DNA of 64,000 bases from Phaseolus vulgaris (lineage: Eukaryota > Streptophyta > Magnoliopsida > Fabales > Fabaceae): assembly GCF_000499845.2 (NCBI RefSeq), contig NC_023758.2, positions 27,253,520 through 27,317,519 on the forward strand, given 5' to 3'. The first letter of the stretch is position 1. Every line of letters begins with the position of its first letter. The notes under the pieces were generated by a model. The model was not told where the DNA came from and did no database searches. It saw nothing but the letters and a program-made list of their open reading frames with translations. Both the position numbers and the translations under genes were made by a program. Positions 33,570 to 45,400 of the stretch are shown in pieces.

Positions 33570-34007
33570 ATATCATTTCCAATCTGCAATAATTGATTCG
33601 AAATGAAAAATAGGTTAATTCACCATTTATATATATGAGATTGAAATTTATAGAGATTGAAATTTATAGAGATTAAAATTTATATGAATTTAAGTTAAGG
33701 TGTAAATATTATTATGTATATACTTTGAAATTAATATACACTTATTTAGATAACGGTTTTAACTTGATCTTTTTATGTTATTTAATCTTCAATTTTATTT
33801 TTTAAATATATATTTTCTACATTTTTATATGTAAGCACAGTGTCCTTTAATTTATAATTATTTTTTAACCGAATCTCATATCATAACGGAAGTAATATTT
33901 TAACTAAAGTAATATAATATATATAAATAAGTAATCAACTCTCATTCTAATTTTTTTAACACAATGAAAAAATAATAATTTTAACACAATGAAAAAAATA
34001 ATAAATG
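33570..34007. repeat. Segmental-duplication block A, copy 2
   Basis: Matches 50990-51420 over its whole length and 3190-3420 in its second half. It joins directly to the LRR fragment that starts at 34008. Confidence 0.8.
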
Positions 34008-34378
34008 AGACGTTGAATGTTAGTGACCTCAACTCTCCACACCTCCAAATCTCTAATTTTTTTAGAGAAGTCATGTCTTTCTCCAACGATGGAAATGCCT
34101 TCGGCTCCACACCATCATCCGACTCACCATCTATCCACTTCACATATTTCATTCCATCCACTTCTAGCCTTTTCAAGTGTTGTAGTTTACCAAGTGGAGG
34201 AAGCTCCTCACAGTTGCCACAATTCCAGAGTGTAACTTCCACCAAGTCTCTCAGAACTTGTCATCCAGCTGGGTAACTGCCTTCCCTGATATCCATTCAT
34301 CCCAAAACTCTTTAGAGTTGAGGGAGGTTGCAGGGCTGGGCTTCCAGTACTCTCTCAATGTTAACATTACTTTATCTT
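34008..34378 (-). pseudogene. CNL LRR fragment
   Basis: Minus-strand LRR sequence: NVN.ERVLEA region (34340-34378), then CEELPPLGKLQHLKRLEVDG, VKWIDGESDDGVEPKAFPSLEK, fused straight to DMTSLKKLEIWRCGELRSL. About 200 codons are missing between FPSLEK and DMTSL relative to CNL-2. Truncated at both ends. It repeats LRRs also present at the broken end of the pseudogene at 36.1 kb, so it comes from a different copy. Confidence 0.85.
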
Positions 34379-34379
34379 A

Positions 34380-34834
34380 ATTTTCTCCTCATGCAGAAAG
34401 ACAAATATGCAAATTTAACTAGGAACAATAAATTTTCCATTATTTTGTTTAAGTTGAACATTTGAAATCTGTTCATAATGAATAAGTTTGACGCAAACAG
34501 AGTAGGGTTATTGTTTTCCTTAATATTTTTACCATTTGGTGTTCTACTTTACACTAGAAAGTCTAAAGTGTTTGTTCACATTACACCATCTAATATGTTT
34601 CTTTAGATTAAGATCTATTCTTTTTTTAGTAGACTCTAGTGCACTGATATTAAAATAAATTATAATTGATGTTATAAAGTAAATTTAAATTTATGTTAAC
34701 CTTGTAAAATTGATTATTAGATAACATTTGCAGTCAATTATCTTACTATTTCATTATTTCATTATTACGTTTGTGTTAACCTTTTATAATACGTTTATTA
34801 TATTAAATTTACACTCACGCACTCACTTATGTTA
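34380..34834. other. Intergenic, no gene seen
   Basis: AT-rich. No recognisable element. Confidence 0.4.
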
Positions 34835-34839
34835 CTATT

Positions 34840-36104
34840 TGATGGGAAAAAAACGTACGCGGAAGCAATACACATAATCACGAATCAACTGCAGAAAATA
34901 AACAACACAGGATTTAACGTGGTTCGGTCGCCAACTGCAACCTACACCCACACGAGCAACTATTAGGTTTTATTTCTTTCCTGTTGCGTACCAAATTATA
35001 AACACAATAATATCTTTAAATAAAGATAATAAAGGGGACACAATGATTAAGTTCATTCACTAAACATGGTGTCTAGTCAGCCCAACCCAATTGGTCCTGA
35101 CTTCATACCCAACAATCTCCCACTTGAAGCCATTGAACAATGTTCACCTGCGCTTCAACTGTGTACATATATTGTTGTAATCTGTCAACGAAACTCAATG
35201 TTCCACCACTAGTTGCCACTAGCCTTCTTAATCATTTTGAAGACTTCGTTAAAACTCCTCTAAGTTTTAACACGTTAGTCACTGACCCATCCTCTGTTCC
35301 TACTGGCTCCCACTTGCAAGAACTGTCGGATCTTAGAACAACCTGAGAACAAACACTCTCCATATTCAACAATAAATTTTATGGAGAAGTTTCAACAGCT
35401 GGAATACTGGTTATCCTAACCCACTGTTGTCTAGGAACCTCAGCTAAAGCACGCCCCGTGCTGCCACTGCCATAAGTATCTCTGACTAGTCTACCCGAAC
35501 CTTTCCATGCTCGTTTATCCTGAATCTGACCTGTGGCTCTGGGTTTCTCTCTTGTAAAGACAACCCTCTTCTGCCCATGAGATTCTGTGAATCGGACTTT
35601 GTTTATCTTTCAAACTGAGACGGTCACTCCCTCAAAAGATAATCCGACCATATACAACGAACCTCTCTTTCTTCCGCGGGCCATGACAATATTTCCCTTG
35701 ATGACCTTCCACTGTTGATTTCCGAACATCACATCATGTCCTTGTTCGTCTAACTGCCTAACAGAAACCACACTTTTCGTTAAGCTTGGAACAACTCTGA
35801 CATCCTTCAAAGTCCAGAAATCGACTGGCGTCTTCAACATTATGTCACCCATAATCGTAACATCAAGAATTTTGTTGTCCGCTAGTCTTACCTTTCTAAA
35901 GTCCCCAATAACTAGATTCTGCAATGCTTCACTGTTGTGGGTAGCATGAAAAGAAGCACCAGAATCCATGACCCAAGAATCATCCACATTGCTATCCGCG
36001 CAACATACTAAAAGATCCTTGTCCACGAAGTCTTCTGCAATGTTGACTTGTTTATCATTTGGGCATTGATTCTTGAAATGCCCCACCTCTTACCGTTACA
36101 ACAT
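34840..36104 (-). mobile_element. 5'-truncated Ty1/copia fragment with 3' LTR
   Basis: Minus orientation. The 3' LTR at 34840-35114 begins TGTTGGGTATGAAG and ends TTTTCCCATCA, with a purine tract TCAAGTGGGAGAT at 35115-35127. Upstream are a deleted interior and a gag/protease remnant. No 5' LTR is present; the element stops abruptly at about 36104 against CNL LRR sequence. Confidence 0.8.
35610..36086 (-). pseudogene. Copia gag zinc-knuckle/protease remnant
   Basis: Reads GHFKNQCPNDKQ (second half of a CCHC knuckle), then SWVMDSGASFHATHN, the copia protease active-site motif, then KVRLADNKILDVTIMGDI and LDEQGHDVMFG, and ends in GRKRGSLYMV, the usual lead-in to integrase. Integrase, RT and RNase H are missing between here and the LTR. 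Confidence 0.88.
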
Positions 36105-36107
36105 GTT

Positions 36108-37739
36108 ACAACACATTTTTCATTCCATGCACGTGTAGCCTTTTCAACTATGGTAGTTTTCCAAGTGGAGGAAGCTCCTCACAGTTTTCACAGTCCAAGA
36201 GTATAACTTCCACCAAGTCTCTCAGAACTGCACAATTTCTCATCCAACTCGATAACTGTCTCCCCTTATACCCTTTCATCACAAAACTCTTCAGAGTTGA
36301 GTGAGGTTGCAGGGCTTCCAGTACTCTCTCAACGTTAACATTACTACCTTCTGAATTAGCACTACCACTCTATGACAAGTGTAGGATATTCAACTCCTTC
36401 TTACCAATCAAATTTGCTTGTTTAGCATCCCATTCATTGGGGACGTTCTCAAGGCCTTCGATTCTCAGCGTGCCTCCCAGCTTTAAGCTATGCAACTGTG
36501 CTAACCCATATCCTGCCTTTGATCCCACAACGAAAGTGCTCAGTGTTCTTAGATTCCTTAACTTGCCAATATTCAGAGGCATCTCTTCGACGTCACAGTT
36601 ATCAATCACAATATGTCTTAGATCTTGTAATTGCGTTAATTCTTGGGTAGCCTAAGTTGCCTGAGATATTGCAGTTTCAATATTTGCAATTTCGGCAACT
36701 TTAAGTTATTTAAGCATGTTGTTGAACCCTTTATCAAACTCAAGTATCTCAATTGTGCTAAATCATTTAGTGAAGACAACAAATAAGATGTTGTGTGTAA
36801 TGCTTGTAGATAGTGGTTTGATGGCAACTGACCAATATCACCAAAATCGAGAAAAGTCCGCAGGGACTCAACTTTCTTGAAAGCAGCCATATCGACATAG
36901 ACATCAGAATTTAACAGGTGCAAATGGTGAACTCTAGTTGACAAGTGAGTCAACCTTCCTTTCTCAATAATCACACATTCTTCACCCATGATAGACTTGG
37001 CAAGATCATAAAATAAGTCATGCATCTTGAAACTTGTAATTATACCAAGCCTATTAGACTTTGCTTCTTGAAAGAATGATATGTGGTATAATTTTCTTTA
37101 ACTGTCATAGAACTACTTTTGTCCTGTAAATCCCAAATCTCACTTTCCTTTACATTTTCTCATTGTGTTACCTCCCTTTTATTCCGCAATAGGCTTCCCA
37201 GTGTTTTGATTTCAAGCGGCAAACCAACGCATTTTTTCACTATCTCTTTGCCGATTGTCACAAGCTCTTTTCTCTCTTGTTTTTTTTAATTATTTTCGAT
37301 TATTATTTATGCCTATTTTTATTATTATTAATGTTCGAAGCAATATCTGCAGTGCTAGTTTGGCGCCAATCATCATCATCATGCAGTGCTTGCTTCTCTG
37401 TTACACCATCACGTAACTCAAACATACTTCTTTCTTCATTAACACGGGCCAAGCATGAACTTTGTCCGACATTAGAGTTAACCTTTTTGGATTGAAGTGA
37501 ACATTCATCCAAGATATCATCAAGCACATATATGCTGCATCTGTGAGTTTCTGCAGCCAATTCTTCAGGACCTTGCTTGTTATTTGCTTTTTCTCAGCGT
37601 CTCTGAGGACAGCACAGATTGCAGTGAGATTGCCAGAAAGCTTCTGAGTCTGCTGGTCAACACTCCAATAACTTGCAAGTTGTTTTTGAACACAAGATCC
37701 CAAATTTTCAATGACGATTCCCAGTAAAACCTCGGCCAT
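36108..37739 (-). pseudogene. CNL-5 pseudogene, multiply deleted
   Basis: ATG 37737-37739 (MAEVLLGIVIENL). Lesions in order: 2-bp TA insertion at about 37531 in the codons for AAYVLDD; in-frame loss of about 26 codons after SCLARV; loss of the P-loop through RNBS-B (junction near 37340, just after DDDDWRQTS); a short surviving GLPL piece at 37145-37275 ([18 protein letters not shown]); loss of the winged-helix part (junction near 37097); MHD and following region at 36655-37025; 1-bp deletion near 36644; nonsense TAG near 36370 in place of Trp-Gly; then LRRs to 36108, where a copia fragment abuts. The SS.MT insert before the missing region and SCLARV in the CC show it is closest to CNL-3 and CNL-4. 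Confidence 0.92.
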
Positions 37740-38940
37740 TTGCAGAAAGGAGAGTTTTTGTGGATGATTGTGGTTGTGGAGAAGGAAGTACGGGAAGAGT
37801 GGTAACAATGAGAGGATAAGAATTTTGTGGTGATTGTAGAAAATCATCAATTTTCATTAACTGACAATTGGTGGCCATGGCAATAGAAAGTTGTTGTTTT
37901 CTTCCTTTACTTGTGTTGACGAAGAGTATTCATACACCGATAAATTTCGCAACTTTTTCCACATGTTTGTCACTTTTGTCGAAAATATTTTATAAAATAA
38001 AAGTACAGAATTATGTATAAGTTATCAAAATTAGGGGAAAATAGTTTTTGAAATTATGTATAAGTTATCTCTATGGGGTTTTCTTATCTGCTCACTATTC
38101 TTATCATATTCTATATCATCTATGCTTCATCTCTAAGTCAAAATAATAATAGTTTTGTTTGCCAGCTTAAATAATTTTCTCCTACTCAATATATTTTATT
38201 CCTTTTTTTTCATAATTCAATCAATTTTATTTTAATTTAATTCTTTAACAAAATATACTGTCTTAGGTTTTGTTGTCACAATTATTAACTCTATTATCCA
38301 CGTGTTTATTAGATTGACTATTATGTTTAATAAATCATTTGTATTAATTTTCTTTCTTTATTCGTATCAACATAAAATATGATGGGAAAAAACATATTGG
38401 TTTTTATAATAAATATATATATATAGAGATCAAAAGACAAATAAAAGGATATTTATATATAATGAATAAACTATCTTTGTTATCATAAATTAGTTTTATT
38501 TTCTTCTTCTTCTTATTATTATTACTTTTATTTAATTTTATTATTATTTTTTATCACTTATTATTTTGTTTACAATTATTTTATTATTATAATTATTTTA
38601 TTAATTTATTATTATTAATATTTTATTATTATTATTATTTTAATAATCAAATTATTATATTTTTATTATGTTATATTATATAATTAAATTTATTTATTTT
38701 ATTATACCAAAAATATAAATATTAATAAAATTTATTATAATGAAAAATATAATATATATATTTAATGTAATAATTATATTTATAAATATAATAAATTATT
38801 TAATATATAATCAATTATGTATTTATATAATTGGTTATGTAAAAATATAAAATATTCATATACATATATAGATAACTATTATTCTTTGTAAATTTAAGCA
38901 ATTATACAAAGAGTAACGTAAAAATTTTATCTCATTATTA
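37740..38940. repeat. Mosaic upstream region of CNL-5 (blocks C, H, I)
   Basis: 37870-38200 matches the CNL-1 upstream region (7460-7700), 38298-38410 matches the distal downstream region of CNL-2 (14620-14740), and 38495-38940 matches the CNL-2 upstream region (19095-19560). The order implies deletion or unequal exchange between duplicated units. Confidence 0.75.
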
Positions 38941-39937
38941 TTTTTAATTTATTTTTTTATTTTTTTTAAACACAACATACGGGAATAAGCGTTCAACTAC
39001 ATTTCAATCATACTATATCAACCAAAATCTTAAGTACACAATACTGACTATATTTATAATATTAAGTAATATTCCAATTCTCTTTTCACTAAAGAATATT
39101 GCAATTATATTTGAATGATGAATGTGAACATTAATAATAGTTTGAACGCTAATTGGTTTGTCCACGGACTAATAGTTTGGTGAAAAGAGAAATGTAGATA
39201 TTACCAGCAACTTAAGTGATTTAAAGGATTGATATCCTCCTATTAATTAACTTTATTTTTAGCTTGACATCATCATAAATTAAGAATGAAGATTAATATA
39301 TGTTTAGAGTGTCTTGACTTTCAATTGTAAAGTTATTTGAGTCTTTCACCCAAATATTCAAAAAATCAGGATACAATCACTTTAAAAACGAGATAAGATG
39401 TTTTTAAATATGAAAAATACTTTAAAAAAATTTAAAAATATTATAATCGATAATTTCTCATTTAAACAATCAAAGTAATTGAAAATGTTGTCTAAGTGAT
39501 TTAATAGATTATCTCACTTTTTAAAAAGTTTAAGAACATTATAACTGATTATCTCTCGTTTAATTAATCAAATTATCTCATTTTTTAACATATTACAGTA
39601 GAGAGATAGTCAATTATCTCACTTTTTTAAGATATTAAATCAAAGAGTTGTGAAAACATATTTTAATCATTTAATAGATTAAACAACGATTTAATCAATT
39701 AAACCAGATAGATAGCAAATTATTTCATTTTTTAACATATTAAATCAGTATGAAAACCTATTTTATTCGTTTCATCGATTAAAACAAAAATTGTTATATC
39801 TATTTTTTAAAGACTAATCAATTAAATACTAAAATAATCTATTATAAGTGTGAGATTTAGTTTTTATTTGTTATTTAGAAACTCTATAAATAGAGCACTT
39901 AGCTTAATGTTTTTATATAGATTTTAAGAGGATTGGC
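38941..39937. other. Intergenic, no gene; short block D piece
   Basis: 39200-39340 matches 7965-8080 (part of block D). The rest is AT-rich with repeated ATTATCTCAYTTTTTAA and TTTAATMGATTAA motifs at 39460-39790. No coding signal. Confidence 0.4.
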
Positions 39938-40309
39938 ATACTAAAGACTAAAAATTATTTGGTTTCTAAATTAGTTTCTATTATGTTAAATGGTTTCTAA
40001 ATTGGTGTTTAATTAGTAACAAAAGTTTTTGCTACCAAATTTAAAATCTAAATAATTGGTAGCAAAAATCTTAGTTGCTAATTAGTAACAAAAGTTTTTG
40101 CTACCAAATTTAAAATCTAAATAATTGGTAGCAAAAATCTTAGTTGCTAATTAGACACCAATTTAGAAATCATTCAACAATAATAGAAACTAATTTAGAA
40201 ACCAATTTTTTTTTTTAGTTTCTAAAATGGTCTCTAATTTAGTCATTATAGCAACTAATTATTTTTTATCTCTAAAAATTGGTTTCAATTTTATGATTTT
40301 CTTGTAGTG
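39938..40309. mobile_element. CACTA-type MITE with internal 69-bp tandem duplication
   Basis: Left terminus missing (starts within the interior at CTAAAGACTAAAAATTATTTGG), right terminus TATGATTTTCTTGTAGTG intact. A 69-bp segment is present twice, 40011-40079 and 40080-40148, essentially identical. Confidence 0.8.
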
Positions 40310-41089
40310 ATATGATTTTGATGCAATATAATATGAGTTCTTAAAAGAGTTTCTTCCACTCATCCCGTTTAAAAGAGTTTCATAATATTTCATATTAAAA
40401 TATAGACGCTTATGAATATTAATTGTTAATTTATATATAAAATAATTCTTAATTTATGAATTTATATTTTTTTATATTTTTTATGATTTTTAATTGAATA
40501 AGAGCATTTTTTTAAAAAAAATTTGGTGTAATTGCCAGTTTCTAGGGAAGAATGAAAATTTGGACTAAAGAAGAATGATATATGCTAAAATGAGAAAGCT
40601 AGAAAGCCATAATGCAAAAAAAAGAAAAAAAAAAGAGTCAAACTCAGCCGCAAGAATGCGTCTGAGCTTGATCCATTCTTAAAAATGACTTTTATATGAA
40701 CATCAATTCCAATCAAACAATATAATGTTAACATGCTGATCAAAATACATAAAAATGAGCAAGATGAAACTCAATCCCTATTTTTCTAATTGAAGCAATT
40801 ACTCTTTGATTTGTTTTCTTGTTAATTCTTGCCATTATAAGAATCTTCAATTCAACTTTTGATTGTTCTGTTCTATATTTAGCGAATATTGTATTTGAAT
40901 AGTAAACTATTCCTTGTGGAATTGATCCCTCTTAAGGACTTTATTACTTTTGACAATACGGTTCATTTGCCGTAAAAAATCATCAAGTTTTTAACCTAGT
41001 TGTCGAGAAATACAGTTTTCTAAATATTGTGAATAATTTTATTGTTTGGATTTGTTTTTATATTTTTTTTATATATTTTTCTTTACAAT
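40310..41089. other. Intergenic, no gene seen
   Basis: AT-rich with a GC-richer stretch at about 40620-40680 (AAGAGTCAAACTCAGCCGC). No coding signal. Confidence 0.35.
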
Positions 41090-41250
41090 ACAATAAATAA
41101 TTAGTTGCTATATTGATTAAATTAGAGACAATTTTAGAAACTAAAAAAAAATTGGTTTCTAAATTAGTTTTTATTATTGTTAAATATTTTTTAAATTAAT
41201 ATCTATTAACTTTTGAAGTTTTTCTACCATAAGAATCTAAATAATTAGTA
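41090..41250. mobile_element. CACTA-type MITE fragment
   Basis: Interior only: TAGTTGCTATATTGATTAAATTAGAGAC...AAATTGGTTTCTAAATTAG. Both termini lost. Confidence 0.55.
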
Positions 41251-41272
41251 CCAATATATAATATTTATAAAT

Positions 41273-41307
41273 GTATGGAACATATAAATGGTGTTATCTA
41301 CTTAACA
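41273..41307. repeat. 35-bp match to the right window edge
   Basis: ATGTATGGAACATATAAATGG... recurs with two changes at 63966-64000, where the window ends. Confidence 0.7.
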
Positions 41308-41408
41308 CAAGGCCATAACTCAAACTATGATTGAAAAATACGACGAAGGGTTCAATTTTTTTTGAACAACTTCAAAAAAGTGAGGTGTGAATGGCTGAAT
41401 TATCTCAC

Positions 41409-41410
<2 letters not shown>

Positions 41411-41465
<55 letters not shown>
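41411..41465. repeat. (TA)27 microsatellite
   Basis: Uninterrupted TA dinucleotides, followed by TGTGTG. Likely length-polymorphic. Confidence 0.95.
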
Positions 41466-41471
<6 letters not shown>

Positions 41472-41574
41472 CGAAAACACTTTGCCCTGAATTGTAGGCT
41501 TGTGTGAGATTGCCACCGTAATGTTTTTATTTTTATTCTTATTTTCGCTACACCCTATAATGTTTGTGTTTCAT

Positions 41575-42065
41575 TGCATGGAGTTTTGGATATGATGCAT
41601 GATGAGTGTGAAGCGAAAAAACATGAAGTGCTAGAGATTTTGGTGTTTAAGGCACCTTAATCTTATTTGAGTATAGTTCATGAAAGTGTGAAATATAAGC
41701 AGCAGGATCACAGCAGAGAAATTTATTCAATCCATTAAACAATACGCAATCAGTAAAAAAAAATAATATAAGACTTATGCAGAAGGCAGGCGAAGTTGAT
41801 GTTTACAGAGATTGTAGCATAGAGGGCAGTGTTAAACTGAGCATCAATATATACAATTCATTCACCAATATCAGTCAAAGCTATACAGAGCAACAGCATG
41901 CAGTTTTGGATATGATGCATGATGAGTGTGAAGCGAAAAAACATGGAACAAAGGGACTTTTCTCTATGAAGTGCTAGAGATTTTGGTGTTTAAGGCCCCT
42001 TAATCTTATTTGAGTATAGTTCATGGAAGTGTGAAATATAAGCAGCAGGATCATAGCAGAGAAAT
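41575..42065. repeat. Tandem duplication containing block G
   Basis: The segment from GTTTTGGATATGATGCATG to CAGAGAAATTT occurs at about 41580-41728 and 41900-42066. The second copy has 23 extra bases (GAACAAAGGGAC...) after AAAAAACATG. The spacer between includes a copy of block B (41805-41895). A 66-codon plus-strand frame ending at 41977 crosses this region without recognised homology. Confidence 0.8.
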
Positions 42066-42079
42066 TTTAGACATTAAAT

Positions 42080-42420
42080 CCTGCAGTAGTTAGAAATCCT
42101 GACTTTAGGATAGCAATGGATGAATGATTGGTAGAATGTAATCCCATCTTCGTACTAAAAGATGTACATGATGAATGCACCTTTGCTTACAGGCACTTAA
42201 AGGTATCATAAAAAAATAAAAGACATAGGTAGAAGGCAGACCAAGTTGATGTTTTCAGAGATTGTAGCATACAGGGCACTGTTAAACTCAGCACCAATAT
42301 ATACAATTCATCCACCAATATCACTCAAAGCTATACAGAATAACAGCAACAGTTGATTAATTGAAGCACATTAATAATATAAAGGGAAATTTCAAATCTG
42401 CATTTTATAAATTTATCAGT
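42080..42420. repeat. CNL-3 3'-flank block B, with empty MULE target site
   Basis: GTAGTTAGAAATCCTGACTTTAGG...GATGAATGATTGGTAGAATGTAATCCC at 42086-42143 is continuous here but interrupted by a 3.5-kb MULE at 51602. The rest (42165-42420) matches the 3' flanks of CNL-1 and CNL-4. Confidence 0.85.
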
Positions 42421-42423
42421 CAT

Positions 42424-45400
42424 TTACTCATCTACTTTGATGGCAGGTTTGAAGCAGTTCCATGAGCGAGATGATCGCTCGATGCTTTCTGCACGCAATT
42501 ACAAACATTAATGTATGCAGACTCACACAATGAAGAGAAATTAAAGAAAATGATACAATCATTCACTTACCACTAAATGTTGAAGTCTTTTCCTCTCGGA
42601 GTGTGACGAGTTTTATTTCTGGAATGTGGTTTATGTATTGCCAATCGTCTCCCGTTTCCTTCTCGCACCGCTTCTTCAGATAAGGACATTCGCTTATAGT
42701 TAAAGAAGACAAGTTGGTGAGACGTTGAATGCTACTCGGTAGTGACCTCAACTCCACACAGTTCAAAATCTGTAATTTTTGAAGAGAAGTAATGTCTCCC
42801 AACCAGTTCGGCAATGAAGTAGACGAGCAACCAGTTATATCCAAAGATCGTAGGGAAGGGACACATTGTAAGCCATAGGGTAATGTGGAGCAATCGTCGA
42901 TTGTGACAGTCCGAAGGGCAGTTAGTAGGGTCATATTGCTTGGTAGAGTCACCAGTTCTGGACATTTATCGACTATCAAAATCTTCAGACGTGTCAAATG
43001 TCGCACACCTTCAGATAAGGATTTTAATTTCTTACAGTAGGAAATAGTCAACATTTTAAGAGAGCTCAGACCTTCCAACACATGTTCTGAAAAATACTCC
43101 AGATCATCCCAAAGACCAATGCTTAGTTCCCGTAGTGCACCCAACCCACTGAGTTGGTCGGGTAATACCACCTGTCCTTTAATGAAATCAATATCCAAGG
43201 TCTTTAGACCAGGCATATTCTCCACAACCCCTTCCCTGAAGAAAGTCCCATCCCAAATCCTAAGGTGCTGAACAGAAGGAAGACGTGGAAATTTAAGGTT
43301 GGAGACGCCATGAATTCTTATTAGAAAAAGACGAGGAAGCATCTCTACTCCTTCTTCTCTCAACATTCTCTCCAATTTTAGTAAATTCAGCACTGACAAA
43401 TACTCCAACGATGGAAATGCCTTCTCCTCCACACCATCATACGACTCACCATCTATCCACTTCACATTTTCCATTCCACCCACTTCTAGCCTTTTCAAGT
43501 GTGGTAGTTTACCAAGTGGGGGAAGCTCCTCACAGTTTTCACAGTTCAAAAGTTTAACTTCCACCAAGTCTCTCAGAACTGAACTATTTCTCATCCAACT
43601 CGATAACTGTCTCCCCTTAAATCTTTTCATCACAAAACTCTTCAGAGTTGAGGGAGGTTGCAGGGCTTCCAGTACTCTCTCAACGTTGACATTACTATCT
43701 TCTGAATTCGCACTACCACCCCATGATAAGTGTAGGATATTCAAGTCCTTCTTACCAATCAAATTTGCTTGTTTGGCATCCCATTCATTGGGGACGTTCT
43801 CAAGGCCTTCAATTTTCAGCGTGCCTCCCAGCTTTAAGCTATGCAACTCTGCTAACCCACACCCTGTCTCTGATCCCACAACGAAAGTGCTCAGTGTTCT
43901 TAGATGCCTTAACTTGCCAATATTCGGAGGCATCTCTAATATTGACACATTCCTATTAATCACAATATGTCTTAGATCCTGTAATTGCGTCAAGTCTTTG
44001 GGCAGCCTAAGTTGGCTCATATTTTGTAGTTTCAATATTTGCAATTTCGGCAACTGACAAATTATGTTATTTAAGCTTGCTCTCGAATTCCCATCCAAAC
44101 TCAAGTATCTCAAATGTGCTAAATCATTCAATGGAGACAACACAAAAGAAGTTATGCGTAATGCTCGGAGACAAGGGTTTGATGGCAAATGACCAATATT
44201 ACCAATATCGAGAAAAGTCCGCAGGGACTCAACTTTCTTGAAAGCAGCCATGTCGACAGAGACGTCAGAATTTAACACGTGCAAATGGTGAACTCTAGTT
44301 GACAACTGAGTCAACCTTCCTTTCTCAATAACCACACATTCTTCACCCATAATAGACTGAGCAAGATCATGAAATAGATCATGCATCTTGCAACTTCTAA
44401 TCATACCAATATCATCAGACTTTGCTTCTTGAAAAAATGATCTACGATATAATTTTTTCCACACTTTATTTCCGACATCCTCCACTTCTACATTTCTTTC
44501 ACATTTAATAAGTCCATTAGCCATCCATAGATGAATTAGTTCTTCCTTGACTATTTCAAAATCTTTGGGGAAAATTGCACAAAAAGAAAAGCATCTCCTC
44601 ATAGACAACTCCAAATTAGAATAACTCAATTTCAAAGCACGCATGATAGAATTTTCCTCACATGTCATACAACTACTTTCCTCGCGTATATTCCAAATCT
44701 CACTTTCCTTTACATTTTCCCATTGGCTTACCTCACCTTCATCATGCAAAAGGCTTCCCAGTGTTTTGATTGCAAGTGGCGAACCAACGCATTTTCTCAC
44801 TATCTCTCTGCCAATTGTCACGAGCTCTTCTATTTCCTCTCTGTTTGGTCCAAACGCATGGTGTTTGAACAATGACCAACTGTCGTCTCCTGACAATTCT
44901 TTCAAATGGTAAGCAGGATGCGTCCCCATCACGGAGGCAACTTCCTGCAGTCGAGTGGTGACCAAAATTGCAGCTCCTTTTGCTCCCCTTGCACACTGCA
45001 ACATCCCTTTTAAGTCCTTCCCCTTCTCTTGGTCTTCATTCCACACATCATCAAGAACAAGTAAATACCTCTTGCTCTGCAACACTTCTTCAACCTTTTT
45101 CCGCAATGCTTCTAAGGTATTGAGATTGGGATTTTGTCTAGTGCAACATTCTATGATGGATTGTAATATGGTCTTGGTGTTGAAATCATCAGAAACACAA
45201 ATCCAAACTTTCAAGTCAAAATGGTTGCGTACCCTGTGATCATTGAAGACGTGCTTGGCAAGTGTTGTTTTGCCAAGTCCACCCATACCAACTATGGGAT
45301 AGATGGAGAGGTCTTCACTGTTACTGGCATCTTCCAGGAGAAACTTCACAATCTTCTCTCGATCCTGGTCTCTGCCACAAAATATAGGTTCCGTAATTAC

